A stretch of 64,000 nucleotides of DNA, taken from Achromobacter sp. MYb9. GTDB taxonomy: Bacteria; Pseudomonadota; Gammaproteobacteria; Burkholderiales; Burkholderiaceae_B. Below the pieces are notes generated by a model. The model worked only from the letters and a program-made list of their open reading frames with translations. It had not been told where the DNA came from and did no database searches. The DNA lies in NCBI RefSeq assembly GCF_002975275.1, contig NZ_PCOQ01000001.1, positions 682,001-746,000 on the forward strand. The letters run 5' to 3'. A program made the translations under genes and the position numbers. Positions 29,899 through 41,499 of this stretch are shown here, one piece after another (positions within the stretch are counted from its first letter, which is position 1; each line of letters starts with the position of its first letter).

Positions 29899-31668
29899 AT
29901 GACCTCCGCCACGACGCCGACCCCAGCTGCATCCAATTTCCTGCTCAACATCGTCCAGGACGACCTCGAAGCCAATCGCTTCCAGGGCAAACGTTGGGCG
30001 GGCAAGCCTGGCCCGGCCGCCGTGCAGCAACAGGGGGCCCCGGATCCGGCCCGCATCCGCACGCGCTTCCCGCCGGAGCCGAATGGCTACCTGCACATCG
30101 GCCACGCCAAGAGCATCTGCGTGAACTTCGGCCTGGCGCGCGATTTCGGCGGCGTCTGCCACCTGCGCTTCGACGACACCAATCCCGAAAAGGAAGACCA
30201 GGAATACGTCGACGCCATCATCGAGGCCGTTCGCTGGCTGGGCTTTGACTGGAAGGCCGACAACGGCCAGGAAAACCTGTACTTCGCCAGTGACTACTTC
30301 GGCTACATGTACGAATTCGCCGAGGCGCTGGTCGAAGCCGGCCACGCCTACGTCGACGAGCAAAGCCCCGAAGCCATCCGCGCCAACCGCGGCACGCTGA
30401 CCGAACCCGGCATCGACTCGCCCTGGCGCAACCGCCCGGCCGCCGAGTCCGTCACGCTGCTGCGCGAAATGCGCGACGGCAAGCATCCCGACGGCAGCCT
30501 GGTGCTGCGCGCCAAGATCAACATGGCGTCGCCCAACATCAACCTGCGCGACCCGGTGATGTATCGCGTGCGCCATGCCACCCACCACCGCACGGGCAAC
30601 CAATGGTGCATCTACCCGATGTACAGCTGGGCCCACCCGGTGGAAGACGCGCTGGAAGGCATCACGCACAGTGTCTGCACGCTGGAATTCGAAGACCAGC
30701 GCCCGTTCTACGACTGGATCCTGGCGCGCCTGGCCGAACTGGGCAAGCTGGCCCAGCCGTTGCCGCACCAATATGAATTCGCCCGCCTGAACCTGAGCTA
30801 CGTCGTCACCAGCAAGCGCAAGCTGCTGCAACTGGTGCGCGAAGGCCACGTGGACGGCTGGGACGACCCCCGCATGCCGACCCTCTTCGGCCTGCGCCGC
30901 CGCGGCTACACGCCGGCCTCGATCCGCCTGTTCTGCGATCGCACGGCGGTATCCAAGTCCGATTCGCGCATCGACTACAGCCTGCTTGAGCAAGCCGTGC
31001 GCGACGACCTCGACCCCATCGCCGCGCGCTCGGTGGCCGTGCTGGACCCGATCAAGCTGGTCATCACGAACTACCCGGAAGGCCAGACCGAAATCTGCAC
31101 CGCGCCCCGCAACCCGCACGATCCGGAAGCCGGCTTGCGCGAGTTCCCGCTGTCGCGCGAGCTCTGGATCGAACGCGACGACTTCCGCGAAGAAGCGCCG
31201 AAGAAGTACTTCCGCCTGTTCCCCGGCAACACCGTGCGCCTGAAGTACGGCTACGTCGTGCGTTGCACCGGCTTCACCAAGAACGAAGCCGGCGACGTCG
31301 TTGAAGTGCAGGCCGAGTACCTGCCGGAGACCCGTAGCGGCACGCCGGGCGCCGACAGCGTCAAGGTCAAGGGCAACATCACCTGGGTCAGCGCGGCCCA
31401 TGCGGTGTCCGCGCAGATCCACCTGTACGACCGCCTGTTCGCCGACGCCCGCCCCGATGGCGGCGACAAGGACTTCCTGGCCTGCCTGAACCCGAACTCC
31501 AAGCAGACCGTCACGGCCTGGCTGGAACCCGGCACCGTTGCCACGCCGGGCGCCACCTGGCAGTTCGAACGCCTGGGCTACTTCACGGCCGACCTGAAGG
31601 AATCCTCCGAAGCCGCGCCGGTGCTCAACCGCATCGTGACGCTGCGCGATTCGTGGGCGCAAGGCTGA
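29899..31668 (+). CDS. glnS: Glutamine-tRNA ligase
   Basis: A class I aminoacyl-tRNA synthetase charging tRNA-Gln, 589 residues. The HIGH motif is in [19 protein letters not shown] and the KMSKS-like loop in [29 protein letters not shown] and [30 protein letters not shown] are GlnRS-specific (the latter contacts the acceptor end). The C-terminal anticodon-binding beta barrels are present ([14 protein letters not shown]). I use the ATG at 29899 rather than the TTG at 29869. A strong terminator follows. Confidence 0.96.
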   Translation: MTSATTPTPAASNFLLNIVQDDLEANRFQGKRWAGKPGPAAVQQQGAPDPARIRTRFPPEPNGYLHIGHAKSICVNFGLARDFGGVCHLRFDDTNPEKEDQEYVDAIIEAVRWLGFDWKADNGQENLYFASDYFGYMYEFAEALVEAGHAYVDEQSPEAIRANRGTLTEPGIDSPWRNRPAAESVTLLREMRDGKHPDGSLVLRAKINMASPNINLRDPVMYRVRHATHHRTGNQWCIYPMYSWAHPVEDALEGITHSVCTLEFEDQRPFYDWILARLAELGKLAQPLPHQYEFARLNLSYVVTSKRKLLQLVREGHVDGWDDPRMPTLFGLRRRGYTPASIRLFCDRTAVSKSDSRIDYSLLEQAVRDDLDPIAARSVAVLDPIKLVITNYPEGQTEICTAPRNPHDPEAGLREFPLSRELWIERDDFREEAPKKYFRLFPGNTVRLKYGYVVRCTGFTKNEAGDVVEVQAEYLPETRSGTPGADSVKVKGNITWVSAAHAVSAQIHLYDRLFADARPDGGDKDFLACLNPNSKQTVTAWLEPGTVATPGATWQFERLGYFTADLKESSEAAPVLNRIVTLRDSWAQG

Positions 31669-31692
31669 CCCGCCCGCGCGCATATCACGGGA

Positions 31693-31720
31693 AAAGGCGC
31701 CTTCGGGCGCCTTTTTCTTT
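31693..31720 (+). terminator. Rho-independent terminator of glnS
   Basis: AAGGCGCC-TTCG-GGCGCCTTTTTCTTT: an 8-bp stem closed by a UUCG tetraloop and followed by a T-run, about 25 bases after the glnS stop. Confidence 0.92.
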
Positions 31721-31828
31721 CGTCTTCTCAACTGCGCACCCCGCCGCCCGGCGGGTTATCATCCCCGACATCCCGCAGCCGGTCGTGCGCGCCGTTTCCT
31801 GGCGCCCGGACCGCCAGCCACCATCAAG

Positions 31829-32725
31829 ATGAATACTGAATCCCTAGCCCTGGACTTCAAAAGCGCCACCCTGTATGCCATCCGGGTGGTTCTGCACAGC
31901 GCAGACCCCGAACGCCTCGTTGCCGCGCTGGCCAAGCGCATGGCCGACGCCGGCAGCTTCTTCGAGAACGAACCCGTCGTCATCGACGCCAGCCGCGTCG
32001 ACGAGAAGATCGATTGGAAGGCCCTGGTGGCCGCGCTGCGCAGCCATAACCTGCCCCCGATCGGCGTCGTGGCCGAAGGCGCCAACCTGAAAGCCGCGCG
32101 CGAGGCCGGCCTGACGCCGGTGGAACTGTCCACCCCTGCCGCCCGTCCCGCCCCCATGGTGGACACCGCGCCGCCTAACGACGTGTCCACGCCCGTGCCC
32201 TCGGTGCCGGCCGCCGCCGTCGAGACCGCGCCCGCGCCGACGGACACGTCCGCCACCGATGCGCCCGCTGCGGAAGCGGCCGACGCCACGGACAAACCCG
32301 CCGCGGCCACCTCCGGCGACCCCATGCCGGCGCGCGAAGCCAGCAGCACCACATCGGCGCCCGCCCCCACGCAAGCCGCGCCGCATTCGTCGTCGGCCCT
32401 GGTCATTACCAAGCCGCTGCGCTCGGGCCAACGCGTCTATGCGCGGCACACGGACCTGGTCGTGATCGGCATGGTCAGCCAGGGCGCGGAAGTCATCGCC
32501 GATGGCAACGTGCACGTCTACGGCCCCTTGCGCGGCAAAGCCATGGCCGGCGCACGCGGCGACACGTCGGCGCGCATCTTCACGACGCATCTGGATGCGG
32601 AGCTGCTTGCCGTGGCCGGCGTGTACCGCGTGGTGGAAGACAAGCTGGACCGGACGCTGCAAAACCAACCGGCGTTGATCCGCCTGGACGGCGATACGTT
32701 ACGCATCGAAGCGCTGAAAGCCTGA
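31829..32725 (+). CDS. minC: Septum-site inhibitor MinC
   Basis: An inhibitor of FtsZ ring assembly away from midcell, 298 residues. The N-terminal domain ([36 protein letters not shown]) blocks FtsZ. A long Ala/Pro/Thr-rich linker (about residues 105-190) is longer than in E. coli (231 residues). The C-terminal beta-helix domain [45 protein letters not shown] binds MinD. It is first of minCDE. Confidence 0.96.
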   Translation: MNTESLALDFKSATLYAIRVVLHSADPERLVAALAKRMADAGSFFENEPVVIDASRVDEKIDWKALVAALRSHNLPPIGVVAEGANLKAAREAGLTPVELSTPAARPAPMVDTAPPNDVSTPVPSVPAAAVETAPAPTDTSATDAPAAEAADATDKPAAATSGDPMPAREASSTTSAPAPTQAAPHSSSALVITKPLRSGQRVYARHTDLVVIGMVSQGAEVIADGNVHVYGPLRGKAMAGARGDTSARIFTTHLDAELLAVAGVYRVVEDKLDRTLQNQPALIRLDGDTLRIEALKA

Positions 32726-32835
32726 ATGGTTTTTGCGCCGCGAAGCGAACGTCTCAACACATTCTGTAAGAAGCCTTACATGGGCTTTTTGCTTTACGAT
32801 AACGCGATTTATTCGAACATAAGGGTTTGATCGTC

Positions 32836-33651
32836 ATGACACGCATTGTTGTGGTGACTTCCGGCAAAGGCGGCGTGGGTAAAACCACGACGAGCGCCAG
32901 TTTTTCCGCGGGCCTCGCGATGCGGGGCCACAAGACCGCTGTCATCGACTTCGATGTCGGCCTGCGCAATCTCGACCTCATCATGGGCTGCGAGCGTCGC
33001 GTGGTGTACGACTTCGTCAATGTGATCCAGGGCGAAGCCACCCTCAACCAGGCGCTGATCAAGGACAAGCAGCTTGAAAACCTGTTCATCCTGCCCGCCT
33101 CGCAAACGCGCGACAAAGACGCGCTGACGCAGGAAGGCGTGGAGAAGGTCATCAATGACCTGAAGGAAATGGGCTTCGAGTACATCGTCTGCGATTCGCC
33201 CGCCGGCATCGAGACGGGCGCGCTGATGGCCGCCTACTTCGCCGACGACGCGCTGGTCGTGACCAACCCGGAAGTCTCGTCGGTGCGCGACTCCGACCGC
33301 ATCCTGGGCATCCTGGCAGCCAAGTCCAAGCGCGCAGTGGACGGCGGCGAGCCGGTCAAGGAATTCCTGCTGCTCACGCGCTACAACCCGAAGCGCGTCG
33401 TCGACGGCGAAATGCTGTCGCTGGGCGACATCGAAGACATCCTGCGCATCAAGCTGATCGGCGTCATCCCCGAATCGGAAGCGGTGCTGCAAGCGTCGAA
33501 CCAGGGCCTGCCGGCCATTCACCTGAAAGAAACCGACGTCTCCGAGGCCTACAAGGACGTCGTGGCCCGTTATCTTGGCGAAGACAAGGCCCTGCGCTTT
33601 ACCGACTACGAAAAGCCCGGTCTTCTGAAACGTCTGTTCGGAGGCAAGTAA
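32836..33651 (+). CDS. minD: Septum-site determining ATPase MinD
   Basis: A membrane-cycling ParA-type ATPase recruiting MinC and MinE, 271 residues. The deviant Walker A is VVTSGKGGVGKTTTSASF, switch I DFDVGLRNLDLIMGCE, Walker B YIVCDSPAGIETGALMAAY. The C-terminal amphipathic membrane-targeting helix is KPGLLKRLFGGK. The ATG at 32836 fits the family; an in-frame TTG lies three codons upstream. It lies 110 bases after minC and 3 bases before minE. Confidence 0.97.
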   Translation: MTRIVVVTSGKGGVGKTTTSASFSAGLAMRGHKTAVIDFDVGLRNLDLIMGCERRVVYDFVNVIQGEATLNQALIKDKQLENLFILPASQTRDKDALTQEGVEKVINDLKEMGFEYIVCDSPAGIETGALMAAYFADDALVVTNPEVSSVRDSDRILGILAAKSKRAVDGGEPVKEFLLLTRYNPKRVVDGEMLSLGDIEDILRIKLIGVIPESEAVLQASNQGLPAIHLKETDVSEAYKDVVARYLGEDKALRFTDYEKPGLLKRLFGGK

Positions 33652-33654
33652 GCA

Positions 33655-33915
33655 ATGTCCTTCCTGTCGTTTCTGCTTGGTCAAAAGAAATCTTCCGCCT
33701 CCGTCGCCAAGGAAAGGTTGCAGATCATCCTGGCCCACGAGCGGGGCCGCGGCGACTCGCCCGATTACCTGCCGCAGCTGCAGCAGGAGCTTATCGCCGT
33801 GATTTCAAAATACGTGAAGATCAATCCTGAAGACATCAAGGTGCACCTGGAACGCCAGGACACGCTGGAGGTGTTGGAAGTGAAGATCGAGATGCCGCAA
33901 AACGAAGCGCCCTGA
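33655..33915 (+). CDS. minE: Cell division topological specificity factor MinE
   Basis: An 86-residue activator of MinD ATPase that sets up pole-to-pole oscillation. The N-terminal membrane/MinD-binding segment is [30 protein letters not shown]. The C-terminal dimer domain includes [29 protein letters not shown]. Last gene of minCDE, followed by a strong terminator. Confidence 0.97.
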   Translation: MSFLSFLLGQKKSSASVAKERLQIILAHERGRGDSPDYLPQLQQELIAVISKYVKINPEDIKVHLERQDTLEVLEVKIEMPQNEAP

Positions 33916-33963
33916 TGCGGCAATGCGCGCCTGACCATCCGGCGCGCATGCTTCGCAGTAAAA

Positions 33964-33990
33964 AAAACGCCTGGCGATGCCAGGCGTTTT
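33964..33990. terminator. Bidirectional terminator between minE and the lipoprotein gene
   Basis: A perfect 12-bp stem (AAAACGCCTGGC / GCCAGGCGTTTT) with a 3-base loop, an A-run on the left and T-rich sequence on the right. It can end both minCDE (rightward) and the convergent lipoprotein gene (leftward). Confidence 0.9.
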
Positions 33991-34007
33991 GCTTTGGGCG
34001 CAGGGGC

Positions 34008-34232
34008 TTAGTGTTTGCCGACCTGATCGCCGATCACGCCACCGATCGCCGCTCCGCCCACCGTCCCGAGGACGCCGCCATTGGTGATCACGGCGCCTGC
34101 GACACCGCCCAATGCGGCGCCGCCAACCGTGCTCTTCTGACGATGGCTCATGCCGTCCCACGACGAACAGCCCGCCATGGTGGCAGTCATTGCCAGTGCG
34201 ACACAGATTTTGGAAAGAGATGCGATTTTCAT
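34008..34232 (-). CDS. OsmB-like glycine-zipper lipoprotein
   Basis: A 74-residue lipoprotein. The signal peptide MKIASLSKICVALAMTATMAGC ends in a lipobox (MAGC). The mature part is a glycine-zipper 2TM segment (STVGGAALGGVAGAVITNGGVLGTVGGAAIGGVIGDQVG), as in OsmB/SlyB-like envelope stress lipoproteins. A cell-envelope role is inferred from the family. AGGAGTCTCAT-like purines precede the ATG. Confidence 0.85.
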   Translation of the reverse strand: MKIASLSKICVALAMTATMAGCSSWDGMSHRQKSTVGGAALGGVAGAVITNGGVLGTVGGAAIGGVIGDQVGKH

Positions 34233-34422
34233 GATGAGACTCCTATTCTTGTACCCCGGGGCCGCACCATGGACCTGACGCGAGCGCGCGGTCCCCTTAT
34301 GGGTTTAGAAGTTTCAGGATCTCAAAATAACGGCCCGGGCGGTGTGAGGTTTGCCCAGGAATTGTGTCAAACGGCGAGTGAATCTTTGCACGCCCCAGGG
34401 GCAGTGTTGCAGCCCGCTCCGG

Positions 34423-34956
34423 CTATTTGACCAGACGTAACACGTCGCGGAAGCGCGGATGCTCGCACGTCTCCATCCACTCAAAAATCGCCATTTCTGA
34501 CGTGACGATATCGGCGCCATGCGCGCGTGCGCGGCGCAGCGCCGCGTGATGGTCGGCAGGCTTGCGCGACCCTGCCGCGTCCGACACCAGCACGGCCCTA
34601 TAGCCCATGTCAGCCAGACCGATCACGGTTTGCAGCACGCAGATATGCGCCTCGCAGCCCGCCACCAGGATCGTCTTGCGCGCCGCCGGCAGCCACGCTT
34701 CGAAACCTTGCTCGCGCGCCGAAGAGAAGTGCATCTTCTGAAACGTGGCCTGCACGATCTCGCGCAGCGGGTCCACCGTGACGCCCAGCATCTTGCTGTG
34801 ATGCTCGGTGGCGATCACCGGCACGTCCAGCAGGCGCGCGGCCTGCGCAAGCTTGTGCGCCGAGTGCAGCACGGCGTCGCCGTCGTGGATGACTGGCATC
34901 AGCCGGCCCTGCATGTCGACGATAAGCAAGGTGGAATCGGAAGCTTGCAGCAGCAT
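34423..34956 (-). CDS. Isochorismatase-fold hydrolase (YcaC-like)
   Basis: A 177-residue cysteine hydrolase. The catalytic triad is visible as Asp in LLIVDMQGRLMP, Lys in ATFQKMHFS and Cys in VAGCEAHICVLQT. It is closest in outline to the YcaC/YecD type of unknown substrate rather than true isochorismatase. It stands alone between an intergenic stretch and the inverted repeat element. Confidence 0.85.
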   Translation of the reverse strand: MLLQASDSTLLIVDMQGRLMPVIHDGDAVLHSAHKLAQAARLLDVPVIATEHHSKMLGVTVDPLREIVQATFQKMHFSSAREQGFEAWLPAARKTILVAGCEAHICVLQTVIGLADMGYRAVLVSDAAGSRKPADHHAALRRARAHGADIVTSEMAIFEWMETCEHPRFRDVLRLVK

Positions 34957-35022
34957 GGTCGTGGGCTCCAGTTGAGTGCTTAGGATACCCCGTTCGAAGG
35001 TTCTCGATGTTGGGAGAGGGGG

Positions 35023-35204
35023 CGTAGGATGGGTGGAGCGCGAGGCCCTTCACATCGATGAACAAATGCCGAATGCGCGCAACCCACCAAGCGGCACAGG
35101 AGAGCTAATCGGCTTCGGCTATAACGCAGCCGCTGCTTGATGGGTTGCGCGCGCTTGGCGATTGCGTTGTTGTGAGGTCGTTCTCGCGCTTCACCCATCC
35201 TACG
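35023..35204. repeat. 182-bp inverted repeat element (REP/MITE-like)
   Basis: Two 70-base units face each other across a 42-base centre. The outer ends CGTAGGATGGGTGGAGCGCGAG (35023-35044, split here as two motifs GTAGGATGGGTG and AGCGCGAG) and the complement of 35183-35204 agree at 21 of 22 bases. The inner ends (35075-35092 and 35135-35152, core GCGCGCAACCCA) agree at 17 of 18. No ORF fits it. GTAGGATGGGT...AACCCATC sequences recur as dispersed repeats in many proteobacteria; that is from memory. It fills most of the 316-base gap before ettA. Confidence 0.75.
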
Positions 35205-35272
35205 ATCGCTGCCCAAAAAAATCCCGACGCATCGGCCGGGATTTTTTCTCAGGCTGCTTGGCGGACCAAGGC

Positions 35273-36946
<1,674 letters not shown>

Positions 36947-37031
36947 GGGCTCGTATAGGGAAAGAAAGCTGATGAACCATCGATTGTAGGCCGGAACCCT
37001 GACAGGCGTGCGTCAGGCGGCCACGCAACCC

Positions 37032-37955
37032 TCAACCCGCCGCTTTGCCCGGGCGCAGCCCCAGGCGCGGGGTCCGCATTTGCGCCAGCATCACGCCGGC
37101 CAACGCCATCGCGCCGCCCACGATATGAAAGACGTGAGGCTGTTCGTCCAGGAATACGGAGGCGATCGCCACGGTGCCCACCGGCATCAGGTTCAGGAAG
37201 ATACTGGCGCGGTTGGGGCCCAGGTGTTTCACGCCCTGCATCCACAGGAAAGGCGCAAACAGGGACGGGAAGATCGCGGCATACAGCACCAGCGGCACGT
37301 TATCGGCATTCAGCGGCGACGGCGCGGCCATCAGGAAGGCCGGCAACTGGAACAGCACGCCGAACGCCACCTGCACATAGAGCGACTGCCACGGCCCCAC
37401 CGGCAGGCCCCAACGGCGCAACAGGACGCCGTACAGCGCATAGGCCAGCGCAGCCAGTCCCATCAGCAGGTCGCCCGGATTCGCGCCCACCGAGAGCAGG
37501 CGGGCCGGGTCGCCTTCGCCAATCAGCAGCGCCAGCCCCGCCAGCGACACCAGGCCGCCCACCATCGCCATCAACGTGGGGCGCTGACGCAGCACCACTG
37601 TCCCCACCGCGATGGTCAGCAGCGGAATCATGGCCGTGATGATGCCCATGTTGGTCGCCGTGGTGCTGGACGCCGCCACATAGGCCAGCCCCTGGTACAG
37701 CGCCATTCCGAGTCCGCCCAGCACCGCGAACTTGGGCAGGTACGGCACGATCAGGCGGCGCTGCGCCCACACTCCCGGCAAGGCAAAAGGCGTCAGCACC
37801 GCGCCGGCGATCGCCCAGCGGTAGAAGCCGATGACGGCCGGCGAAATCACGCCAGCGGCCATCTTGGTCACGATCATGTTGACCGACCAGATCAAGGCCG
37901 CCAGCAACGGGAACAGCAGATAGCGGGCGGGAATGTGGGGGGTGTCGCGCGTCAT
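37032..37955 (-). CDS. EamA-family (DMT) membrane exporter
   Basis: A 307-residue transporter with ten predicted helices in two EamA halves: LLFPLLAALIWSVNMIVTKMAAGVISP and LLMGLAALAYALYGVLLRRWG open the repeats. The substrate is unknown; relatives export amino acids, purines or drugs. The start is placed at the ATG 37955, as the longer frame to 38111 runs into the divergent regulator. The divergent AraC gene and a shared palindrome suggest local control, as for NimT/NimR. Confidence 0.85.
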   Translation of the reverse strand: MTRDTPHIPARYLLFPLLAALIWSVNMIVTKMAAGVISPAVIGFYRWAIAGAVLTPFALPGVWAQRRLIVPYLPKFAVLGGLGMALYQGLAYVAASSTTATNMGIITAMIPLLTIAVGTVVLRQRPTLMAMVGGLVSLAGLALLIGEGDPARLLSVGANPGDLLMGLAALAYALYGVLLRRWGLPVGPWQSLYVQVAFGVLFQLPAFLMAAPSPLNADNVPLVLYAAIFPSLFAPFLWMQGVKHLGPNRASIFLNLMPVGTVAIASVFLDEQPHVFHIVGGAMALAGVMLAQMRTPRLGLRPGKAAG

Positions 37956-37999
37956 GGACGAGTCTTGCAAGCTAAGAAACAGGCGGCCAGTGTAGGCCC

Positions 38000-38033
38000 T
38001 GTCCGATACGACGTATATAATGAATATCAGACA
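38000..38033. promoter_or_regulatory. Inverted repeat and promoter in the EamA/AraC divergent region
   Basis: TGTCCGATA and TATCAGACA form a 9-base inverted repeat (one mismatch) spaced by 16 bases. A TATAAT (38016-38021, plus strand) sits between the arms without a good -35. A regulator bound here would overlap the promoter, fitting control by the AraC-family protein. Confidence 0.5.
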
Positions 38034-38053
38034 AATCCGCACGAACTTCCGAC

Positions 38054-38845
38054 ATGGAACTTGCCGATACCGCGCCCATCCTGGCCGGCCACTTGCCGTA
38101 TCCGCTGGCATGCCGCATCTTGCACTTCACGCCGCATTCCAGCATGCAGCGCCATCGATCACCGTGGGCCGAAATGAATTTCGCGCTGTCGGGCATCATG
38201 GAAATCGGGATCAACGGCGTCACCTACCTGTCGCCCCCGCAGTACGCCATCTGGATACCGCCGCAGGTAGAGCACTGCTGCCAGAACGAAGGCGAAGTGC
38301 ATTACGCCTGCATCGACATCCCCGCCGAAGCCTGCGCCGGCCTGCCCGATACGCCCTGCACACTGGAAATCAGCGCCGTCACGCGCGCCATCCTGGCCGA
38401 CTTCGAACGGCGCGACATCCGCTATCCGGCGACGCCGGAAGACCGGCGCCTGGCGCAGGTGGTCATCGACCAGCTCCGCCAGGCGCGCGCCTACGCCAGC
38501 TACCTGCCCTCAAGCACCAATCCGGTGCTTGCACCCATTCTGTCCGCCCTGCAGCGCAGTCCGGGCGACAAGCGTGGCGCCTCGCACTGGGCCGCCAGCG
38601 CCGGCATCACCGAGCGCACGCTGCTACGCCATTGCCAGCAGCACCTGGGCATGTCTTTCAACGAATGGCGCCAGCGTCTGCGCGTGGTCTCGGCGCTGGG
38701 CATGCTGGGCGCAGGCCGCCCGGTGCAAGCCGTGGCGCGCGACCTGGGATACAGCACGCCGTCCGCCTTCATCGCGATGTTCCAGCGCCTGACCGGCGAA
38801 TCCCCGGACAGCGCCCGCAAACGGAGCGCCCCGCCCCCCGTCTAA
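38054..38845 (+). CDS. AraC-family regulator with cupin sensor domain
   Basis: A 263-residue transcription factor. The N-terminal cupin-like half (MNFALSGIMEIGINGVTYLSPPQYAIWIPPQVEHCC) probably senses a ligand. The C-terminal double helix-turn-helix is HWAASAGITERTLLRHCQQHLGMSFNEWRQRLRV and AVARDLGYSTPSAFIAMFQRLTGESP. It resembles NimR-type regulators that sit divergent to an exporter. The start is 98 bases from that of the EamA gene. Confidence 0.88.
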   Translation: MELADTAPILAGHLPYPLACRILHFTPHSSMQRHRSPWAEMNFALSGIMEIGINGVTYLSPPQYAIWIPPQVEHCCQNEGEVHYACIDIPAEACAGLPDTPCTLEISAVTRAILADFERRDIRYPATPEDRRLAQVVIDQLRQARAYASYLPSSTNPVLAPILSALQRSPGDKRGASHWAASAGITERTLLRHCQQHLGMSFNEWRQRLRVVSALGMLGAGRPVQAVARDLGYSTPSAFIAMFQRLTGESPDSARKRSAPPPV

Positions 38846-38969
38846 CCGGGCAGCCACCGTCGTCATCCAAGCGTCCGATGCACGGCAACGCCGATCGCGC
38901 GACAATAACGCCTGACCTTATGTATCTTGCCGTGCCGTCGCGGCTTCATCGCGCCCAGGAATCTCCTTC

Positions 38970-39482
38970 ATGTCCGCCTCTGCTACCCCTCCCCCCTCCG
39001 TGACCCACTTCAGCGCATCCGAGCTGGACATGCTGGCCAAGACCGCCGACGCGCTCAGCGCCTATCTGGGCAAGGCCGTGCTGGCCGAAGTGATCCTGGG
39101 CGATGAAGGCACCGAATGGGTCACCTACGGTGTCCCGATGGACGAGAACGCCAAAGTCGAAGAAGACCAGACCCACGTGCAGCTCGGCGGCCCCGGCGCC
39201 CGCATCCTGGGCAACCGCGGCGGCCTGCCCCATGCCGACGACGACACCTACGATTGCCTGTATCTCTGGGCCGTCCAGATTTCCATGAATGAGGGCGAAC
39301 GCTTCATCAAGCTGGACCACGACGGCGAAGAATCCGCCTGGTCCGACAACCTGGAAGACGTCCTGCCCTTCGCCCTGACGGAAGAACCGCAACCGGACCC
39401 GGTCGAGGACGAAGAGGAAGACGACGAAGATGACGAAGACGACGACACGCCGTACGAGCGCGTGGAAGAGCCGCGTCATTGA
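38970..39482 (+). CDS. Acidic-tail protein of unknown function
   Basis: A 170-residue cytosolic protein. The globular part (about residues 14-138) has no motif I recognise. The tail PVEDEEEDDEDDEDDDTPYERVEEP is strongly acidic. Codon use and GC match the neighbours. It is not linked to the AraC gene (124-base gap) and converges on dppF-like DNA. The start is not certain; the first ATG is used. Confidence 0.7.
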   Translation: MSASATPPPSVTHFSASELDMLAKTADALSAYLGKAVLAEVILGDEGTEWVTYGVPMDENAKVEEDQTHVQLGGPGARILGNRGGLPHADDDTYDCLYLWAVQISMNEGERFIKLDHDGEESAWSDNLEDVLPFALTEEPQPDPVEDEEEDDEDDEDDDTPYERVEEPRH

Positions 39483-39519
39483 TTTGAATACCGCCCCTGA
39501 CGCCTAAAGTACCGACGGA

Positions 39520-40515
39520 TCAACCCGAGATCCGCCCCTCCTCCACCGCATGGCAAGCCACCACGGCCCCCCCCGTCAACCGGGCCAACGGCGCCTCGGC
39601 CCGGCACCGCTCATTCGCATGCGGGCAACGGGGATGGAACGTGCACCCTGATGGCGGATTCAATGGATTCGGCACTTCCCCGGCGACCGCGGTGCGCGGC
39701 TTGCCCGCCCCGTTGATATCCGGAATTGCCTCCAGCAGCATCCGCGTATAAGGATGCCGCGGCCGCGCGAACAACTCGTCCCGCGGCGCCACTTCCACCA
39801 TGCGCCCCAGATACATCACCCCCACCCGGTCGGCCACGTGATGCACCACCGCCAGATTGTGGGAAATGAACAAATACGTCAGCCCAAGCTTGCGCTGCAG
39901 ATCCTTCATCAGGTTCAGCACCTGCGCCTGCACCGACACGTCCAACGCCGACGTCGGCTCATCGCAAACCAGGAATTCCGGATTCACCGCCAACGCCCTT
40001 GCGATCGAAATGCGTTGACGCTGGCCGCCCGAAAACTGATGCGGATAGCGCCCCTGATCCGCCGGATCCAGGCCCACCTGCTTGAGCAATTCGCTGACCC
40101 GCGCCACGCGCTCGTCCGGCGTCATCTGCGTATGCGTCAGCATCGGCTCGGCAATGATGCGGCCCACGCGCCAGCGCGGATTCAAGCTGGCATAAGGATC
40201 CTGGAAGATCATCTGCAAGCGCTTGCGCAAGTTGCGCCCGCCTTTCTCAGACATCCGCGACAGCGGCTGGCCATCGAAACGGATATCGCCGCGCGTCAGC
40301 CCGTACAGGCCTACCAGCATGCGCGCGACTGTGGATTTTCCACAGCCCGATTCGCCCACCAGCGCCAGCGTTTCGCCGCGCGCGATGTCAAACGACACGC
40401 CGTCCACCGCGCGCAGCATCACGCGCGGCTTGCCGGCCAGCTTGCGTTCCAGCCAGGGCGGCGACACATCGAACCAGCGCGCCGCGTCTTTAACTTCCAC
40501 CAAGGGCGTGCTCAT
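39520..40515 (-). CDS. Oligopeptide/dipeptide ABC importer ATPase (DppF-type)
   Basis: A 331-residue cytosolic ATPase, last gene of a dppABCDF-type operon. Walker A is [16 protein letters not shown], signature [15 protein letters not shown], Walker [13 protein letters not shown]. The C-terminal oligopeptide-binding extension has the expected Cys cluster ([14 protein letters not shown]), which binds an iron-sulfur cluster in some members. Its ATG overlaps the end of the DppD-type gene by four bases. Confidence 0.92.
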   Translation of the reverse strand: MSTPLVEVKDAARWFDVSPPWLERKLAGKPRVMLRAVDGVSFDIARGETLALVGESGCGKSTVARMLVGLYGLTRGDIRFDGQPLSRMSEKGGRNLRKRLQMIFQDPYASLNPRWRVGRIIAEPMLTHTQMTPDERVARVSELLKQVGLDPADQGRYPHQFSGGQRQRISIARALAVNPEFLVCDEPTSALDVSVQAQVLNLMKDLQRKLGLTYLFISHNLAVVHHVADRVGVMYLGRMVEVAPRDELFARPRHPYTRMLLEAIPDINGAGKPRTAVAGEVPNPLNPPSGCTFHPRCPHANERCRAEAPLARLTGGAVVACHAVEEGRISG

Positions 40516-41492
40516 GCGGCCACCATCGTTTTATCGTCATGCAACCAACAGGCCGCGCGGGACGTGCCCGCCGGCATCAGTTCGGGGCGCTCGGTCGCGC
40601 AGCGCGGCAAGCGCTGGCCGCAACGCGGGTTGAACGCACAGCCCGGCGGAATGGCATTTAGCCGAGGCATGCTGCCGTCGATCTGCACCAGCCGTTCGGT
40701 ATGCCCGTCCAGCGACGGAATCGACCCCATCAGCCCGGACGTGTAGGGATGGCGCGGCTTGTGGATCACGTCCGCCACCGGACCGATCTCGGCCACGCGA
40801 CCCGCGTACATCACCGCCACGCGGTCGGCGGTTTCGGCAATCACGCCCATATCGTGCGTGATCAGCATCACCGCCGTGCCGTGCTCGCGGCACAGGCGTT
40901 TAAGCAGTTCGATGATCTGCGCCTGGATGGACACGTCCAGCGCGGTGGTCGGCTCATCGGCCACCACCAGTTTAGGCTCGGCCGCCAGCGCCAGCGCGAT
41001 CACCACGCGCTGCCGCATGCCACCCGAGAACTGGTGCGGATAGTGGTCGATACGCTCGCGCGCCGCCGGAATGCCCGTGGACGCCAGCAGCTCGACGGCG
41101 CGGTTGCGCGCCTGCGACCACGTCATGTCCAGATGGGTGACGATGGTTTCGGCCAACTGCCGCCCCACCGTGTACAGCGGATTCAAGGAGGTCAGCGGGT
41201 CCTGGAACACCGCGCCGATCTCGCGGCCGCGCACACGGCGCATCTGCTCGTCGGGCAGGTTGTCGATGCGGCGGCCGGCCAGCAGGATCTCGCCCGCGGC
41301 AATGCGCCCGGGCGGTTCCAGCAAGCCGATGATGGATGCGCCGGTCAGCGATTTACCGGCGCCCGATTCCCCCACCACGCCCAGGACTTCGCCCGCCTGG
41401 ATGGAAAAGGACACATCGTCCAGGGCGCGTAGCGTGCCGCGGCGCGTGGGAAACTCCACGCGCAGATTGCGGACTTCTAGAAGTGCGCTCAT
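40512..41492 (-). CDS. Oligopeptide/dipeptide ABC importer ATPase (DppD-type)
   Basis: A 326-residue ATPase with Walker [17 protein letters not shown], signature [15 protein letters not shown], Walker [17 protein letters not shown]. The C-terminal cluster is [14 protein letters not shown]. It lies 7 bases after the permease gene and pairs with the DppF-type ATPase. Confidence 0.92.
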   Translation of the reverse strand: MSALLEVRNLRVEFPTRRGTLRALDDVSFSIQAGEVLGVVGESGAGKSLTGASIIGLLEPPGRIAAGEILLAGRRIDNLPDEQMRRVRGREIGAVFQDPLTSLNPLYTVGRQLAETIVTHLDMTWSQARNRAVELLASTGIPAARERIDHYPHQFSGGMRQRVVIALALAAEPKLVVADEPTTALDVSIQAQIIELLKRLCREHGTAVMLITHDMGVIAETADRVAVMYAGRVAEIGPVADVIHKPRHPYTSGLMGSIPSLDGHTERLVQIDGSMPRLNAIPPGCAFNPRCGQRLPRCATERPELMPAGTSRAACWLHDDKTMVAA

Positions 41493-41499
41493 GGTTGCC

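Noticed and set aside
29763-30062. 100-residue N-terminal extension of the CydA-like protein
   Set aside because: It runs through the glnS start region, has no family similarity, and membrane-protein similarity begins exactly at MDISTLSLARAQF.
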